Below, piece by piece: positions 41,726 to 50,403 of a stretch of DNA of 64,000 bases. Source of the DNA: an uncultured Clostridia bacterium (GTDB taxonomy: Bacteria; Bacillota; Clostridia; Christensenellales; DTU072); contig CALVYG010000001.1 in the NCBI GenBank assembly GCA_944372095.1, positions 53,786 to 117,785 on the forward strand. Reading direction: 5' to 3'. The notes under the pieces are model-generated. The model did no database searches. It had not been told where the DNA came from and saw nothing but the letters and a program-made list of their open reading frames with translations. The stretch's first letter is position 1; each line of letters begins with the position of its first letter. The translations under genes and the position numbers were made by a program.

Positions 41726-44700
41726 TTTCTTCCCCTTCGACAGTGTTTACGGCATAAAAACTCGCCGCGTCCGCCGTTACCTTTTCTCTCGCCTTAATCT
41801 CTCCGCATATTTTTTTATAAGCGCAATACTCGCACGCGCCTTCCGACGGTTTCTTCTCTTTTTCTCCGCCGATTATTTCTTCCGCGGCTTTTTCGCAAAG
41901 TCTCATCACATATTCCGTAATCTCCGAAAAAGCCTCTTCGGGTATAAGATTTTTTGCGTTATTATTGGCAAACGTAATCCCGTCCTCTTTAATATTTGCC
42001 GAAAAAGCCACGTTAGAGCTACCGTATTTGCCGTAAGGGGCGCCATAAATACGAGTATCTATTTCTCCGAATGTCCCTATATCGTTTTCCATCTGCCCTT
42101 TCATCGCATAACTTACGGGTTTTCTGCCGTATCCGTCGGATAACGGCAGATAAAATACGCCGCAAGGCTTGTATCCTTTACCGAGAAAATATTTCAGATA
42201 CAGATATAACTGTATCTTCTCTCCCGTATAAACCGACGAAAGGTTTTCTTCCGTTCTTCCCGTCTTGTAATCGATAATAATGATTTTTTCTCCGCAGGAA
42301 TCCACACGGTCTACGAAACCGTAAAAAACAAAGTTTTTCCCTCCTGCGGTAACCGTCAGTTCCTTACCTTCTCCGAATCTCTTTTCCGTCATAATCGGCG
42401 TAAACTTTGAGTTAAGCATATTATCCGTTAAAATTTTCAGGGCGTAAATACATTCGCTTTTTATCCCGGCAATTTCGTTTCTCGATACAGCGCTTTCGAA
42501 AAAGCGTGCATACTCGGGCATTGACAGCACTTCGTCCACACATTTTTCCGCAAGTTCCGCCTGCTTTTCTCCGCTCATTTTCCTGAGTTTATCGCCATAA
42601 GAAAAATATTTTTCCAATACAGAATGTATTATTATCCCTTTTTCGTTAACTTTAAGTTCGCCCTCTTCTCTTTCTTTAAGTCCGAGAATATTGGTAAGAA
42701 AATTCTTATAAGGACATTTGAAATACGTTTCCATTTTGCTTACGGAAATCTTATAGCTCCCGTCCGCTGTCACGGAATACCCCGTCAAAAGGTCCGCCTT
42801 AACGTTTTCGTTATCGGTTGAAGGAAGCAGTCCTTCCGAAACGAGATACTTCCTTGCGCTTTCCGCATACTCGTCGGGAATTCCTCCCGAAACATATTCG
42901 AACAAACAGTTTTCCGGCGTTGCAAAATTGTAAATCATTTTTTCAGGTTCCGAAAATCCGTGGTAAGAAATAAAATCTTTCTCCTCGGTTCCGAGCCTGA
43001 ATTTAATTTCCCTTACCGCGCTCCCTGCGCTTAAAGCGGTTCCGTCCACAGCCGTAAGCGAATAGCTTATGTACAGTATTTCGGGTTTGGATACAAGGTC
43101 TATAACGGCAAACTGTTCAAAAAAATTGGTTTCTTCCGGCGACGGAAACACTTCCATACCGTTTCTTCTCATTATTTCGGTATCGTAACAACCGAGAACG
43201 AGTTTATCCCCTGTCGTAACCGGGAAATACCCGTCGTTCGCGCCTATTACGAATAAGGCTTTAACGTCGTTGAATCTGCTTTCGGACGTGTTACCAACAA
43301 ACACCGAATCCATATATTGCGGAAGAATACTCACGGTCATATTCTCCGTCACCGCGCTCAGCATATCGGAAAACTCTCCCGCATCCATTATTTTTTCACT
43401 GCATAACCTTTTTATTTCTCCGATTACTCCGAGATACTTTTCTTTATCCGAATAAACTCTCTCTTCCGTATCCGCGCTTGCGGAAAACTCTTTTTCCTTT
43501 CCGTTAATAAATTCGTTCTGCGCCCAGTTTTCAATTATTCCGCAATACTCGTCAGGCAAAGCGTTCAAAGGTATTTCTTCAATAAAAGCGATTGTTTTTT
43601 TTCTCACGCTTTCCGCGACTTCAAAGTCTCCGAGAGTAAACGGCTTACGGAAAAGCGAATAATTTATATTTTGTTTAAGACAGTAATTTTCAAAAATCTG
43701 AATTTCGGCACGACAAAAACCCGAATACGGATGCCTTACGAAAGGCATAACGTCGCGTATATCAAGCCCGCTGACGACACAGGCAAAAGCGCGGCTTACA
43801 AACCGGGCGAAAAATCCCTTCTTTACCGCGTATTTTTTATCTATAAAATGCGGAATCCCGTATCTTGAAAAAGTTTTGGTTATAAGGTCGGTAAGGTCGG
43901 AATTGTTTACCGCCACCGCAATGTCTTTATAACGGTATTCGCGCTCGAAAACAAGATATCTTATCTCTCTTGCCGCGGCTTTAACTTCCTCGTACACGTT
44001 TGGTTCGGCGTCGATTTTAACGCTTTCGACGGAGTTTCCTCTGAAAACTGCGTTACCGGGCGCAAACATTTCTCTGTGAAGAAATCCGAAAACTTCGGGC
44101 AATACTTCGTTGCTTTCTCTTATGACGATATTTACGCCCGCCTTTTCGCAATACGACAGAAGTTCTTCCGCCTGCCGCATCGGGAAACATTCGGAATTAT
44201 GATTGTTTGTTCCGTCGCAATAAGAAATACTTACCGACGGACAGATTATTACCGCGCGTTTTATAAATTCAAGCTGCGCGTTGCTGTATACGTTGAATCC
44301 GAGAATATAAATATGACTGTTTTTAACGTAATCCGAATTCCCGATATTCTCCGTAAGCCAATCGACGCGCGTCACCGTATCGAAATACTTGCCTTTAAGC
44401 TCTTCTTCGTATGCTTTATAAATGAGTGCAATGTCTTTGAGTTTGTCGCCGATACTTCCCGAAACGGTATTGCTTTTTTCTCCGAGTTCTTCCGCACCGA
44501 TTTTACTGCTTCTTATGGCGGCAATCGACGCGAACATTTCACGCGAAAACGCCACGCTTTTTATATTCTTATAATAGACGAGTTTATTTCCGAGTTCTTC
44601 AATTACTCTGTTGAGAAGCAGAACGGTTCCTTCTTTCGACAAACAGGTTTTATTCTTCCTTCCCAGCGCTTTCTGCGCAAGTCGGGTAAAAGAACATACG

Positions 44701-44882
44701 TCTACGTTAAACACGCCCTCGGGATAAAGCGTTTCGCAGATTTCCCTTTCCACTCCGAGCGTATATCTGTCGGGCACGACGAATATATGCCTGCCGCTTC
44801 CGTCGTTCTGTTCCCTCAGCAATCCGAACAACGCTTTATGCCCCGCAGCCGTGGTATTCGCTTTTATACAGTTCAATTTCAT
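41712..44882 (-). CDS. addB: AddB, nuclease subunit, with degenerate ATP loop
   Basis: A 1,056-residue AddB/RexB-type subunit. The C-terminal nuclease has FKCPYKNFL, the catalytic IIDYKTGRTEEN and the iron-sulfur cysteines CEYCAYKKIC; with the first cysteine these make the four-cysteine clasp of AddB. The N-terminus, where Bacillus AddB has a GxxGSGKT Walker A, reads ANTTAAGHKAL: the GKT core is lost, so this subunit probably does not hydrolyse ATP, as in RexB. Translationally coupled to addA. Confidence 0.92.
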   Translation of the reverse strand: MKLNCIKANTTAAGHKALFGLLREQNDGSGRHIFVVPDRYTLGVEREICETLYPEGVFNVDVCSFTRLAQKALGRKNKTCLSKEGTVLLLNRVIEELGNKLVYYKNIKSVAFSREMFASIAAIRSSKIGAEELGEKSNTVSGSIGDKLKDIALIYKAYEEELKGKYFDTVTRVDWLTENIGNSDYVKNSHIYILGFNVYSNAQLEFIKRAVIICPSVSISYCDGTNNHNSECFPMRQAEELLSYCEKAGVNIVIRESNEVLPEVFGFLHREMFAPGNAVFRGNSVESVKIDAEPNVYEEVKAAAREIRYLVFEREYRYKDIAVAVNNSDLTDLITKTFSRYGIPHFIDKKYAVKKGFFARFVSRAFACVVSGLDIRDVMPFVRHPYSGFCRAEIQIFENYCLKQNINYSLFRKPFTLGDFEVAESVRKKTIAFIEEIPLNALPDEYCGIIENWAQNEFINGKEKEFSASADTEERVYSDKEKYLGVIGEIKRLCSEKIMDAGEFSDMLSAVTENMTVSILPQYMDSVFVGNTSESRFNDVKALFVIGANDGYFPVTTGDKLVLGCYDTEIMRRNGMEVFPSPEETNFFEQFAVIDLVSKPEILYISYSLTAVDGTALSAGSAVREIKFRLGTEEKDFISYHGFSEPEKMIYNFATPENCLFEYVSGGIPDEYAESARKYLVSEGLLPSTDNENVKADLLTGYSVTADGSYKISVSKMETYFKCPYKNFLTNILGLKEREEGELKVNEKGIIIHSVLEKYFSYGDKLRKMSGEKQAELAEKCVDEVLSMPEYARFFESAVSRNEIAGIKSECIYALKILTDNMLNSKFTPIMTEKRFGEGKELTVTAGGKNFVFYGFVDRVDSCGEKIIIIDYKTGRTEENLSSVYTGEKIQLYLYLKYFLGKGYKPCGVFYLPLSDGYGRKPVSYAMKGQMENDIGTFGEIDTRIYGAPYGKYGSSNVAFSANIKEDGITFANNNAKNLIPEEAFSEITEYVMRLCEKAAEEIIGGEKEKKPSEGACEYCAYKKICGEIKAREKVTADAASFYAVNTVEGEENGME

Positions 44883-44937
44883 ACTGTAATTTTAACAAAT
44901 GGAAAAGGAAATAGCAACACTATTCCCTCCCGCCTTA

Positions 44938-46101
44938 TTATTTTTCAACGCTTAATTCAACTTCTAGCTTTAACTTCACGTCCTTTAATTCAAGCGTTTC
45001 CGATTGTTTCCCGTACTTTGAGTAAAATGCCTGCCGAATCTCAAACACGTCCGCGTCTTTATCCTGCATTTCTTTGAAAAAACTTTCTATCTCGCTTTTT
45101 ATCTGATTTTCACACAAAGCTTTTTCTTCGTCGGTAAGCTGATGCACAAACGTTTCTTCCATATCCGTTTCGCTTGCCGCCCTTAAATCTTTTACCGTGA
45201 TACCGATTTTCAATTCCACGGAAAACGTTTTTGTTTCGAGATTATAATCTTTTTTAACATCGTTATTAAGAATAAAAATTCCTATTGTCCCTTTTTCAAG
45301 ATTAAAATCGTCGCTTCCCTTGTCAACCTTGGTCATAATATAATTGATTGCTTTTGCCGCGTCCTCACCGTAAACTCCGACACTTTTACCTTCTTTCAAT
45401 ACCTGTACGTTATTAAGGTTAAAACTGTAATCGTCATCGTCTTGTCCTCCGCCCGAACCCGAACTTTGCGATTCCCTTTCCGCACCGGACGACGGTATTT
45501 CCTGCTTGACGGGAACTTTTGTAATATACGGCATATACGTCGCTTCCCCGATATTATGATAATCCACTATTATCTGTCTAATCATTTTATAAGGAATGTT
45601 ATCGTAAATGCCGTAGCTCGTAATCATCTGTTGCAGGAACTGACTTGCGTTGTTTCCGAACGCCGACGAAGACGTAAAAATATCCTTCGGCGTTCCTTCG
45701 CAGACAAATACATATGCGTTGTCGCTTACATAAGTGTTTTCAAGTAAAGTATATATCTGTTGATATGCCTGACCGCTGTCTATGAGTTTTTCACCGAGTA
45801 TAACTACGTTACAATGCGTAACGGTAAGACTCATTCCGCAGATTTCGGTAATTTTCGAAATAGCCGACGACAAAAGTTCCGCTTTCGCTTCGACTACTCT
45901 TGTTCCGGACGGCTGCCCTTCGGCGCCGGACGACGTCAGAATCTGCGCACATGTGACGATATTTCCCTCGTCATCGCAATCTATCCCGAGTCCTACCGCC
46001 ATTGCTCTCGCTCCCAGGTCGTCGTCGGGTATCATTTTCCCGAAAACCACAAATCCGATTATAGCGATTATCGTAAAAATCCATTTAGCTTTGCGGCGCA
46101 T
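44938..46101 (-). CDS. gerAC: GerAC-type germination protein without a lipobox
   Basis: A 387-residue Ger(x)C-family protein, the C subunit of a spore germinant receptor. An N-terminal membrane segment (about 6-22) is followed by DLGARAMAVGLGID; typical domain features include LTVTHCNVVILGEKL and YVSDNAYVFVCEG, and a C-terminal region of about 160 residues. Known GerC proteins have a lipobox Cys at the end of the signal (often GCWDR); here that position has no cysteine (VVFGKMIPDDD), so anchoring is probably by the uncleaved helix. Overlaps gerAB by 17 bases. Confidence 0.9.
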   Translation of the reverse strand: MRRKAKWIFTIIAIIGFVVFGKMIPDDDLGARAMAVGLGIDCDDEGNIVTCAQILTSSGAEGQPSGTRVVEAKAELLSSAISKITEICGMSLTVTHCNVVILGEKLIDSGQAYQQIYTLLENTYVSDNAYVFVCEGTPKDIFTSSSAFGNNASQFLQQMITSYGIYDNIPYKMIRQIIVDYHNIGEATYMPYITKVPVKQEIPSSGAERESQSSGSGGGQDDDDYSFNLNNVQVLKEGKSVGVYGEDAAKAINYIMTKVDKGSDDFNLEKGTIGIFILNNDVKKDYNLETKTFSVELKIGITVKDLRAASETDMEETFVHQLTDEEKALCENQIKSEIESFFKEMQDKDADVFEIRQAFYSKYGKQSETLELKDVKLKLEVELSVEK

Positions 46102-47146
46102 ACTCCCTCCTTCCGTGTTTTGCCGTAAATAATACCAGCACTGCTAACGGAACCGCTATTTCTATCGAAAATACCGCATACTGTATTCCGTTTGTAACAA
46201 ATTCAACCGCTTTATTCAGTGTTTTTATTCCTAGCAGAAGGACAAGGGTTATCCCCAGACAAAACAGTCCCGTTCCGAATTTTTTGAGTTTATTTTCGCC
46301 GAATATCCTGTTAACGGCATTGACTTTCAATGATACGGACAGAATTCCTGCGACAAGCCATAACAGTACGCTCGGCCAGTCAAGGCTTCCTATTTCGCTT
46401 ATAACCGTATTGAACGTCGCAAGACGCGCAAACCCGAAACTTGCATGCACCGACGCGTTCCCGTATGAAGAAAAAAGCAACGCGTAACTTATCATTACCA
46501 CAAACGTACTTAACAAAGCGCATACCGCAACGGGCGTTACTTTTTTGGCTTTCACCTTAAAATACAGTAACGGCGAAAAATCAAAAGTAAATATAAGGTA
46601 TTTTCCTATTGCCGAAAGATACGTTGAAGCACTTTTATCGAATACAGGCGTTAAATACATTGATTCGAGTTCGATTTCTCCGAAAAAAGCGCCGAAAATT
46701 ATTATAAGCGGAATAAACCAGATACTGAGTTCAAACAATCTTCCTATAGCTTTTGCACCCCGCGTGCCGAGATAAAATATCACAAGGATAACGATAATCA
46801 TTATTGCGCTTTCCGATATATTATAAAAGAAAAAACTGCACAGATAGTGGACAATTTCCTGCGTAAGCACGAGCATTTTTATAAAAATAACGAACATAAT
46901 CGGTACGGAAATCAGAAAATAAACCTTTTTTCCGTATTTTTCCGCAATACCGTCCATTCCGCCTTCGCGCGAAACGAACAATACGAGCGCCAGTTGAAGA
47001 AATTCCACAAAAACGACAATCCCGATTAAAATAAATGCCGTAGAAGCGGTTTCTCCGTAGAAAAGCGCAGGAAGCGACGACATTTTGAATACCAACGGTA
47101 TAAAAAATATCATTATATAAAGCTGCTTTGAACTTATTTCGTTCAT
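46085..47146 (-). CDS. gerAB: GerAB-type spore germination permease
   Basis: A 353-residue integral membrane protein of the APC superfamily with ten predicted helices, starting EISSKQLYIMIFFIPLVFKM as GerAB proteins do. In known receptors the B subunit binds the germinant amino acid. It is the middle gene of gerAA-gerAB-gerAC with four-base and 17-base overlaps. The germinant cannot be predicted from sequence. Confidence 0.93.
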   Translation of the reverse strand: MNEISSKQLYIMIFFIPLVFKMSSLPALFYGETASTAFILIGIVVFVEFLQLALVLFVSREGGMDGIAEKYGKKVYFLISVPIMFVIFIKMLVLTQEIVHYLCSFFFYNISESAIMIIVILVIFYLGTRGAKAIGRLFELSIWFIPLIIIFGAFFGEIELESMYLTPVFDKSASTYLSAIGKYLIFTFDFSPLLYFKVKAKKVTPVAVCALLSTFVVMISYALLFSSYGNASVHASFGFARLATFNTVISEIGSLDWPSVLLWLVAGILSVSLKVNAVNRIFGENKLKKFGTGLFCLGITLVLLLGIKTLNKAVEFVTNGIQYAVFSIEIAVPLAVLVLFTAKHGRREYAPQS

Positions 47147-48576
47147 TTTGCCCTCCTGAGACGTATTTTATCCGTTAGCCTGAACGAACCGGGACGGTTG
47201 TTTAAATCGTAAAGATTGTATTTAACCAGAATATCTTTCAAATCGTCTTTGAAAATAGGTGCAAAAGGCATAAGATAAGGCACGCCGAAACTTGATAAAG
47301 TTGACATATAAGAAACGATACACATTCCGCAAACCAGAATACCGAAAAGCCCTAAAAGTCCTGCCGCGACAACGAATAAAATACGCAGAATTCCGAGCGT
47401 ACCGACTTCGTCTGGAACGGCATAAATCCCGATTCCGCTCATTGCAACCACAAGTACGGTAAGACTGCTTAAAAGCCCCGCCTTAACCGCCGTATCCCCC
47501 AATACGATAGCGCCTACTACCCCCAGAACCATTCCGACGTGTCTCGGCATACGGATACTCGCTTCTCCGAGAATTTCAAAAAGCACTAACGCTATAAGCA
47601 TCTCCAACGTCGGGGAAAACGGAATATTCCCCGTGGAATTTATTACCGTAGCAAGCAGTTCGACGGGTAAAAGCTGAAACTGAAAAACCTGTACCGAAAC
47701 AAAAAGCGCAGGCAGAAACAAAGCGAGAAACGCCGCAAATACCCGCGTATACCTTAAAAACGTCGCCCGCATCGGACGTTTATAATTATCCTGTGCGTCT
47801 TCAAGGTCCTCAATAACGGTAAAAGGAACATATATTGCTATCGGCGACCCGTCACAAAACACAACCGCTTTCCCGTCCAATATACGCGTCGCTATTACGT
47901 CAGGTTTTTCGCTGTTTCCGATTTGTTTGAAGAGCGAATACGGCCTGTCTTCGAGTAGTTTTGCAAGATAAGAAGAATCTACCACGCCGTCTATCTCAAA
48001 CGAATTCAGTCTCGTTTCGATTTCTTCAATCAACTGCTCTTCCACAACGTCTTTAAGGTAAGCTATCACGATTTTAGTCAAGGTACGTTTCCCGAGAGTA
48101 ATTTCCTTAAAAACAAGATTTTCGTCCCTGATTCTTTTTCTGATAAGAATACAGTTCGTTTTAATGTTTTCCACAAACCCTTCGCGTGGACCTTTAATGA
48201 CCGAAGAAGTCGGCGGCTCCGCAACCGCGCGCCCGACAACTTTTATAAGCGGTATCGCTATTATGGCGGAGCCGCAGAAAAGCACCGCGCTTCCGCTTAA
48301 TAGAGTTTCTTTGCTTTCTTCGTAACTGATTTCTTTCAGATTTCCGCCGTAACAGATTATTCCCCTCATTCCTTCAAGAGTATCTCCGAAAGGCTCGCTT
48401 TTCCTAACAAGCGGTTCGATTATACTTTCCTCCAATTCTTTTACGTCGATAAGTCCGTCAAAATAAACGGCTTTCCCGTAAAAATATTCGGTTTTAATGT
48501 CGCGTACGGTAAAATCAGGCGGAAACCCGAATAACGCTCTTAATCCTTCTACCTGTTCGTCAATATTATTCGGCAT
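47143..48576 (-). CDS. gerAA: GerAA-type spore germination protein
   Basis: A 477-residue GerA-family protein: a hydrophilic N-terminal half (about 1-235) with TKIVIAYLKDVVEEQLIEEI and LIEDRPYSLFKQ-like family elements, then four to five helices including MPRHVGMVLGVVGAIVLGD. It forms the inner-membrane ion-channel subunit of the germinant receptor. It starts the operon; the 96 bases to the divergent cysteine-rich gene must hold its promoter, presumably a forespore sigma-G one, but I could not identify a convincing site. Slightly shorter than typical (about 480-540). Confidence 0.93.
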   Translation of the reverse strand: MPNNIDEQVEGLRALFGFPPDFTVRDIKTEYFYGKAVYFDGLIDVKELEESIIEPLVRKSEPFGDTLEGMRGIICYGGNLKEISYEESKETLLSGSAVLFCGSAIIAIPLIKVVGRAVAEPPTSSVIKGPREGFVENIKTNCILIRKRIRDENLVFKEITLGKRTLTKIVIAYLKDVVEEQLIEEIETRLNSFEIDGVVDSSYLAKLLEDRPYSLFKQIGNSEKPDVIATRILDGKAVVFCDGSPIAIYVPFTVIEDLEDAQDNYKRPMRATFLRYTRVFAAFLALFLPALFVSVQVFQFQLLPVELLATVINSTGNIPFSPTLEMLIALVLFEILGEASIRMPRHVGMVLGVVGAIVLGDTAVKAGLLSSLTVLVVAMSGIGIYAVPDEVGTLGILRILFVVAAGLLGLFGILVCGMCIVSYMSTLSSFGVPYLMPFAPIFKDDLKDILVKYNLYDLNNRPGSFRLTDKIRLRRAK

Positions 48577-48672
48577 AAGATTTTTATTCCCGAATTAAAT
48601 CTTTATAAACTCACACTATGAAAAAATTCCGCATAGGAATGTAATAGAAAACCAAAACAGGAGGTACATATT

Positions 48673-48876
48673 ATGAACTTTTTTGACGGTGCGAATGCCG
48701 GCGGATGCGGTTGTGGAAGCGGTTGCGGCTGCAACAATATCTTATGGCTCTTGCTCATTCTTTGCTGCTGCGGAAACGGGTCCTGCATATGCGACATACT
48801 GCCGTTATTGCTCATCCTCAACTGCTGCTGCGGCAACAAATCTTCTCACGATTGCGGCTGCAACGGCTGCAACTAA
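48673..48876 (+). CDS. cysteine-rich small hydrophobic protein, probable spore protein
   Basis: A 67-residue protein with 15 cysteines: GGCGCGSGCGC, CCCGNGSCIC and CCCGN blocks separated by two short hydrophobic stretches (NNILWLLLIL and LPLLLILN). AGGAGG lies eight bases before the ATG. It resembles small cysteine-rich proteins that Clostridia annotation calls high-cysteine chorion-class HCB protein 13, thought to be spore-coat or cortex associated. Being divergent from gerAA fits sporulation expression. The sporulation role is an inference from composition and location. Confidence 0.7.
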   Translation: MNFFDGANAGGCGCGSGCGCNNILWLLLILCCCGNGSCICDILPLLLILNCCCGNKSSHDCGCNGCN

Positions 48877-48885
48877 ACCCCTTAT

Positions 48886-48910
48886 AAGAGGGTGCCGAAA
48901 ACACCCTCTT
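48886..48910 (+). terminator. terminator after the cysteine-rich gene
   Basis: AAGAGGGTG (48886-48894) with CACCCTCTT (48902-48910), nine pairs, seven-base loop, weak T tail. A second hairpin follows directly. Confidence 0.6.
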
Positions 48911-48925
48911 TACCTATCGGAAAAT

Positions 48926-48954
48926 ACGTCCGGTAAATTACCGGACGTTTGTTT
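48926..48954. terminator. second terminator in the tuf/cysteine-rich gene interval
   Basis: ACGTCCGGTAA (48926-48936) with TTACCGGACGT (48938-48948), very short loop, followed by TTTGTTTT on the plus strand and by TATTTT on the minus strand. Confidence 0.8.
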
Positions 48955-48971
48955 TAATCGCCTGTCACGAC

Positions 48972-48999
48972 AAAAAGGGCGCATTAAAATACGCCCTTT
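48972..48999 (-). terminator. terminator of tuf
   Basis: On the minus strand AAAGGGCG (48999-48992) pairs with CGCCCTTT (48981-48974), ten-base loop, followed by TTTTTG. It lies about 50 bases after the tuf stop. Confidence 0.85.
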
Positions 49000-49051
49000 A
49001 TTTGACTTGATTGAGAGTAATATCCTTTTAACTAAGGATTAATATAATTGA

Positions 49052-50257
49052 TTACTCGATTATCGCGGAAACAACGCCGCTTCCAACCGTTCTGCCGCCT
49101 TCACGGATAGCGAAACGGAGTCCCTGCTCGATAGCGATAGGAGTAATAAGTTTGATGTCCATTTTGATGTTATCGCCGGGCATAACCATTTCTACGCCTT
49201 CGGGAAGAGTGATTGTTCCGGTAACGTCGGTTGTTCTGAAATAGAACTGGGGACGATATCCGTTAAAGAAAGGAGTATGTCTTCCGCCTTCTTCTTTTTT
49301 CAAAACGTAAACCTGGCTGCTGAAATGCGTGTGGGGATGAATGGTTCCGGGTTTAGCGAGAACCTGACCTCTTTCGATTTCCTTTCTGTCGATACCTCTG
49401 AGAAGAGCTCCGATATTGTCGCCTGCTTGCGCAAAATCAAGAAGTTTTCTGAACATTTCAACTCCCGTAACAACGGTTTCCTTCGGTTTATCCATAAGTC
49501 CTACGATTTCGACTTTATCCTGAACCTTAACCATACCGCGTTCTACTCTGCCCGTAGCAACCGTTCCGCGGCCCGTGATGGTGAATACGTCTTCAACAGG
49601 CATAAGGAAAGGTTTATCGGTATCTCTTTCAGGAGCGGGAATATAAGAATCAACCGCGTCGAGAAGTTCTCTGATGCAATCGCAATCCGGGCTGTCTGCA
49701 TGTCCTGCCGCAGCTGCCTGCATAGCTTTCAATGCCGAACCTCTGATTACGGGGATATCGTCGCCGGGGAAATCGTAGCTCGAAAGCAGTTCTCTTACTT
49801 CCATTTCTACGAGGTCGAGCAATTCGGGGTCGTCTACCTGGTCAATTTTGTTCATAAATACTACGATATAAGGAACGCCGACCTGACGGGCAAGCAGGAT
49901 ATGCTCACGGGTTTGCGGCATCGGTCCGTCCGTAGCGGCTACTACGAGGATAGCTCCGTCCATCTGCGCAGCTCCCGTTATCATGTTCTTTACATAGTCT
50001 GCGTGTCCCGGGCAGTCTACGTGTGCATAGTGACGCGTTGCAGTCTGATATTCTACGTGCGCTGTGTTTATCGTTATTCCTCTTGCTTTTTCTTCGGGTG
50101 CTTTGTCAATTTCGTCGTAACGCATTACTTCTGCGTTTCCGGCTGCCGCGGCTACCATCGTGATTGCGGCTGTCAATGTCGTCTTGCCGTGGTCTACGTG
50201 TCCGATAGTTCCTATATTGACGTGCGGCTTACTTCTTTCAAATTTAGCTTTTGCCAT
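49052..50257 (-). CDS. tuf: elongation factor Tu
   Basis: A 401-residue translational GTPase that brings aminoacyl-tRNA to the ribosome. GHVDHGKT (19-26), [20 protein letters not shown] and GSALKA give the five GTPase motifs; domain 3 ends in [11 protein letters not shown]. Intact and normal in length. It follows fusA but has its own strong promoter at 50307-50335. Confidence 0.98.
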   Translation of the reverse strand: MAKAKFERSKPHVNIGTIGHVDHGKTTLTAAITMVAAAAGNAEVMRYDEIDKAPEEKARGITINTAHVEYQTATRHYAHVDCPGHADYVKNMITGAAQMDGAILVVAATDGPMPQTREHILLARQVGVPYIVVFMNKIDQVDDPELLDLVEMEVRELLSSYDFPGDDIPVIRGSALKAMQAAAAGHADSPDCDCIRELLDAVDSYIPAPERDTDKPFLMPVEDVFTITGRGTVATGRVERGMVKVQDKVEIVGLMDKPKETVVTGVEMFRKLLDFAQAGDNIGALLRGIDRKEIERGQVLAKPGTIHPHTHFSSQVYVLKKEEGGRHTPFFNGYRPQFYFRTTDVTGTITLPEGVEMVMPGDNIKMDIKLITPIAIEQGLRFAIREGGRTVGSGVVSAIIE

Positions 50258-50306
50258 TTTTAGAATATCCTCCCAATTAGATATTTTTTATTTTAGAGTC
50301 TTTATG

Positions 50307-50335
50307 ATTATAATATATTTTTTTTTTCTTGTCAC
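50307..50335 (-). promoter_or_regulatory. promoter of tuf
   Basis: On the minus strand GTGACA (50335-50330), 17 A-rich bases, TATAAT (50312-50307). The GGGAGGA site lies about 10 bases before the start codon. Confidence 0.8.
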
Positions 50336-50403
50336 GCGTTTTTTCAATCTTTTTCAATTTTAACAAAAAATCGGTTTTTTACGCGTTTTACGGATTTATC
50401 GCT

